DNA of 44,527 bases, from positions 1 to 44,527 of the forward strand of contig JAADVB010000157.1 of the NCBI GenBank assembly GCA_023334545.1. Reading direction: 5' to 3'. The position numbers and the translations under genes were made by a program. This document shows positions 42,575-44,527 of this stretch, piece by piece. Within the stretch, counting starts at the first letter, position 1. Each line of letters begins with the position of its first letter. Source of the DNA: Salisapilia sapeloensis. Its lineage: Eukaryota; Oomycota; Peronosporomycetes; Peronosporales; Salisapiliaceae. The notes beneath the pieces are model-generated. The model was not told where the DNA came from. It ran no database searches and worked only from the letters and a program-made list of their open reading frames with translations.

Positions 42575-44023
42575 TTAATCAAAGAAACGATGCCGTTTAT
42601 TGCGCCTTGATGTCAGCAGCGTATTTAAATCCGGCTTCTTGCTCTGTTCCTGTCGCTTTCGGTCTTCATACCTTCTTCTCGTCTCCAACGTTTTCACCGG
42701 ATCATGATGCAGCACGTCAAACCCAAAGCTCGAAGGGCCATCGCGTCCAGCCAAGTGTTCATCCGGCGGCAAGACGGCAGCTAGTATACTCCCAGACTGT
42801 GTCTCCTTCACCTGTCCTCTCCGTCGGATCTCAACATCCAGTATCCTTCGCGCAAACTCAAACGCTCGGACGATCGTCCGAATGTCATAAGAGTTCGTAC
42901 CAATGTCATGCGTCGTATCCATCGGGTTCTCCAGACTCAATAGATATGGTCGACTATAGTCCATCCAGCCACGATCATTCTTATGATAGTAGCTCCCTCC
43001 ATTCCGAACACAAATGCCAATGTCCTTATAGTTAAAGTCACGACCGTACAAGGTGAAGAAACCAACGAGGAGTATCCCGAGATTATTATACCGAACGTCC
43101 GTGTGACTCTTTCCCAAGTCTCTCCGATACTGCTGGAGGAAACTAATGATCATCATCTGCAGCATAAAGCTACCAATACCTCCAGTATAAGTCTCATTTA
43201 CTCCTCTCTGAGCCAAAAAGTATTTGAGCACAAGCGTCAGAGGGCGAAAGGAAGGATAGAGACGCATATAGTGCTTCACCAAGTCTGCCGTAGCCAAACC
43301 ACCACTGACGTTAAACGAGACATCGACTGGGAAACCAGTCGCTTTGTGCACAAACTTCACGATTGGGATGCGAGCTTTATCGATGACTTCCATGAAGCTT
43401 ACGAGATCTCGTTCCCGTAGTTTCTCTGCTAAAGCAAACAATGGCTTCGTACCGGACGGTGCATCTAACACAACTAAATCGACGTCGCTCTGTGGGAGGA
43501 ACATTTGTGTCTCGTGACTGCCGAATGTCTCGAGTGTCGCATCCGGCCACAAGGCCTTGACAATAGTCGACATTTCATCCACGAGCTCCTGTCTCTGTTT
43601 CATCTCGGCATCAGATGGACTCATGAACTGGACAAAGTCTAAAATTTCATCATGCAATGCCAAGTACAGATTAGCATGATTGTAACTCGATTTGTCCACG
43701 GCTTGCATCCATGGTGCAGGCTCACTCATGGCAAGTTGATGCGTTTCCTGTGAACTCTTACGGTTGGAGTCTACATCCGCTTCGTCTGTATTCATATCGA
43801 GCGTAATAAACCCATCTTCGACACGAGGTTCACTCGCCACTTCTTGCTTGGACTTCTCTTTGGCTTGTTTTTTCTCGAATTTCGCCTTCGATTTCGCTTT
43901 TACGGACTTTTTCTCAGCTTTCGTCTTCTTCTTACCACCATTGTTACTGTTTTCAGGTGTTACGACACGTCCTTTGCCCTTGAGCTTGCCATCTCGACGT
44001 GCTGCCGCTTTCGTCCGAGCCAT
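42575..44023 (-). CDS. Non-canonical poly(A) polymerase, TRF4/TENT4 type
   Basis: A single exon of 482 residues. These nucleotidyltransferases add short A-tails to nuclear RNAs for exosome decay (TRAMP) or mixed tails to mRNAs. The N-terminal 70 residues are Lys-rich (nuclear signal). The polymerase-beta-type core has FGS (167-169), the catalytic Asp pair in LPQSDVDLVV (Asp 180 and 182) and the third Asp in TGFPVDVSFN (Asp 234). The central domain has YTGGIGSFMLQMMIISFLQ, LLVGFFTLYGRDFNYKD and the nucleotide-recognition block LENPMDTTHDIGTNSYDI. All catalytic residues are present. No RNA-binding domain is added, as in yeast Trf4. It is divergent from the TrhO-like gene. Confidence 0.93.
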   Translation of the reverse strand: MARTKAAARRDGKLKGKGRVVTPENSNNGGKKKTKAEKKSVKAKSKAKFEKKQAKEKSKQEVASEPRVEDGFITLDMNTDEADVDSNRKSSQETHQLAMSEPAPWMQAVDKSSYNHANLYLALHDEILDFVQFMSPSDAEMKQRQELVDEMSTIVKALWPDATLETFGSHETQMFLPQSDVDLVVLDAPSGTKPLFALAEKLRERDLVSFMEVIDKARIPIVKFVHKATGFPVDVSFNVSGGLATADLVKHYMRLYPSFRPLTLVLKYFLAQRGVNETYTGGIGSFMLQMMIISFLQQYRRDLGKSHTDVRYNNLGILLVGFFTLYGRDFNYKDIGICVRNGGSYYHKNDRGWMDYSRPYLLSLENPMDTTHDIGTNSYDIRTIVRAFEFARRILDVEIRRRGQVKETQSGSILAAVLPPDEHLAGRDGPSSFGFDVLHHDPVKTLETRRRYEDRKRQEQSKKPDLNTLLTSRRNKRHRFFD

Positions 44024-44144
44024 TAATTCCTTTTCTTCGGTATGGTGACTTTATATTCGTCATTTATTTCGCTCGAAGCTACAGTTGGTATGAGGTTTAA
44101 ATAAATGACGGAATAAAAAACGAAGATAAACACGTGAGACCGAC
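44024..44144. promoter_or_regulatory. Short divergent promoter with 12-bp inverted repeats (TENT4 / TrhO-like)
   Basis: Only 121 bases separate the outward-facing starts. They contain a perfect 12-bp inverted repeat, CGTCATTTATTT at 44058-44069 and AAATAAATGACG at 44099-44110, with 29 bases between the arms. The arrangement would place one CGTCATT copy toward each gene, suggesting a two-way promoter element. Confidence 0.5.
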
Positions 44145-44527
44145 ATGAAATTGTGGACCTCGTGGAGACGACGAGCGAGTACTATAAGAACGATGCAGCC
44201 TTGTTATTGGCAATACTTGAGCGCATACAAGTATGTAAAGATAGATAAGACGACCTTACCTTCTCTACGTCGACAAATTCAAGCTACATGGGATAAGATT
44301 GGCGTCTTGGGCAGGATTTATATTTCGACGGAAGGCATTAATGCTCAATTGATGCTGCCGGAGGCGAATGTAGACGCGTTGGCTGTCTCATTTCCAGAGT
44401 TATTGTCCAAGGAAATTATGGTGTTTGGACAACGGATTGAAATGGGAGCAGCAGACACTTTGGATGGACAGCAAATGGACCATGAACCAAACAATGACAA
44501 GAAGGAAGCGCCGTTTACGAAATTGGA
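44145..44527 (+). CDS. TrhO-like tRNA uridine hydroxylase, N-terminal part (3' truncated)
   Basis: The frame opens at ATG 44145 and runs off the right edge after 127 codons. The first 17 residues (MKLWTSWRRRASTIRTM) are basic and could be a mitochondrial presequence; a second ATG at 44193 would start at the conserved domain itself. From there WQYLSAYKYVKID and GVLGRIYISTEGINAQL match the N-terminal acylphosphatase-like domain of TrhO/UPF0176 proteins, in particular the GRI-EGIN block. The sequence ends at PFTKL, where the family continues toward the rhodanese domain. The fragment at the left edge of the window starts about 90-100 residues further along the same family. Confidence 0.85.
   Translation, partial: MKLWTSWRRRASTIRTMQPCYWQYLSAYKYVKIDKTTLPSLRRQIQATWDKIGVLGRIYISTEGINAQLMLPEANVDALAVSFPELLSKEIMVFGQRIEMGAADTLDGQQMDHEPNNDKKEAPFTKL

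Noticed and set aside
42607-43420. Two plus-strand ORFs of over 140 codons opposite TENT4
   Set aside because: They are antisense shadows of the conserved TENT4 catalytic core.

Overview
The window is a compact stretch of eukaryotic nuclear DNA. Short introns (mostly 53-88 nt, GT-AG, often with a CTAAC or CTGAC branch site), genes packed on both strands 50-500 bp apart, and the gene repertoire (multi-domain VPS13, an RME-8 homologue, a double-pore Kir-type potassium channel, QTMAN) suggest a stramenopile, most likely an oomycete with a small genome (Albugo-like). That placement is inference: no rRNA or other marker is present. No CRISPR array, phage, plasmid or tRNA gene was seen.

Layout. 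1-4 kb: C-terminal end of a TrhO-like rhodanese tRNA hydroxylase (+), a TRA2-like SR splicing factor (+, 4 exons) and the GPI mannosyltransferase PIG-B (-, 11 exons). 4-18 kb: a 4617-residue VPS13 lipid-transfer protein (+, one intron). 18-23 kb: an ATG14-like autophagy subunit (+), RNA polymerase II subunit RPB3 (-), a Derlin (-) and pyroglutamyl-peptidase I (+). 23-29 kb: a LARP4-like La-motif protein (+), a tandem Kir channel (-) and a DUF1279-like mitochondrial membrane protein (-). 29-37 kb: an intronless RME-8/DNAJC13 homologue (+). 37-41 kb: the queuosine mannosyltransferase QTMAN (-), a small Cys-rich protein of unknown function (+) and an SDR oxidoreductase with a possible N-terminal lipidation signal (-). 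41-42.6 kb: a gene-poor island with a 243-bp MITE-like element, hairpins and unassigned short ORFs. 42.6-44.5 kb: a TRF4/TENT4 poly(A) polymerase (-), divergent from the N-terminal part of a second TrhO-like gene (+), cut by the window end.

Most genes are housekeeping and are not an operon. Loose themes are membrane traffic and lipid transfer (VPS13, ATG14, RME-8, Derlin, PIG-B), RNA processing (TRA2, LARP4, TENT4, RPB3) and tRNA wobble-base modification (TrhO, QTMAN). The most unusual points are the two-pore Kir protein, the RME-8 protein whose J domain carries HAD instead of HPD, the elaborate VPS13 architecture, TrhO-family fragments at both window ends in the same orientation, and the MITE with TA-type flanks.
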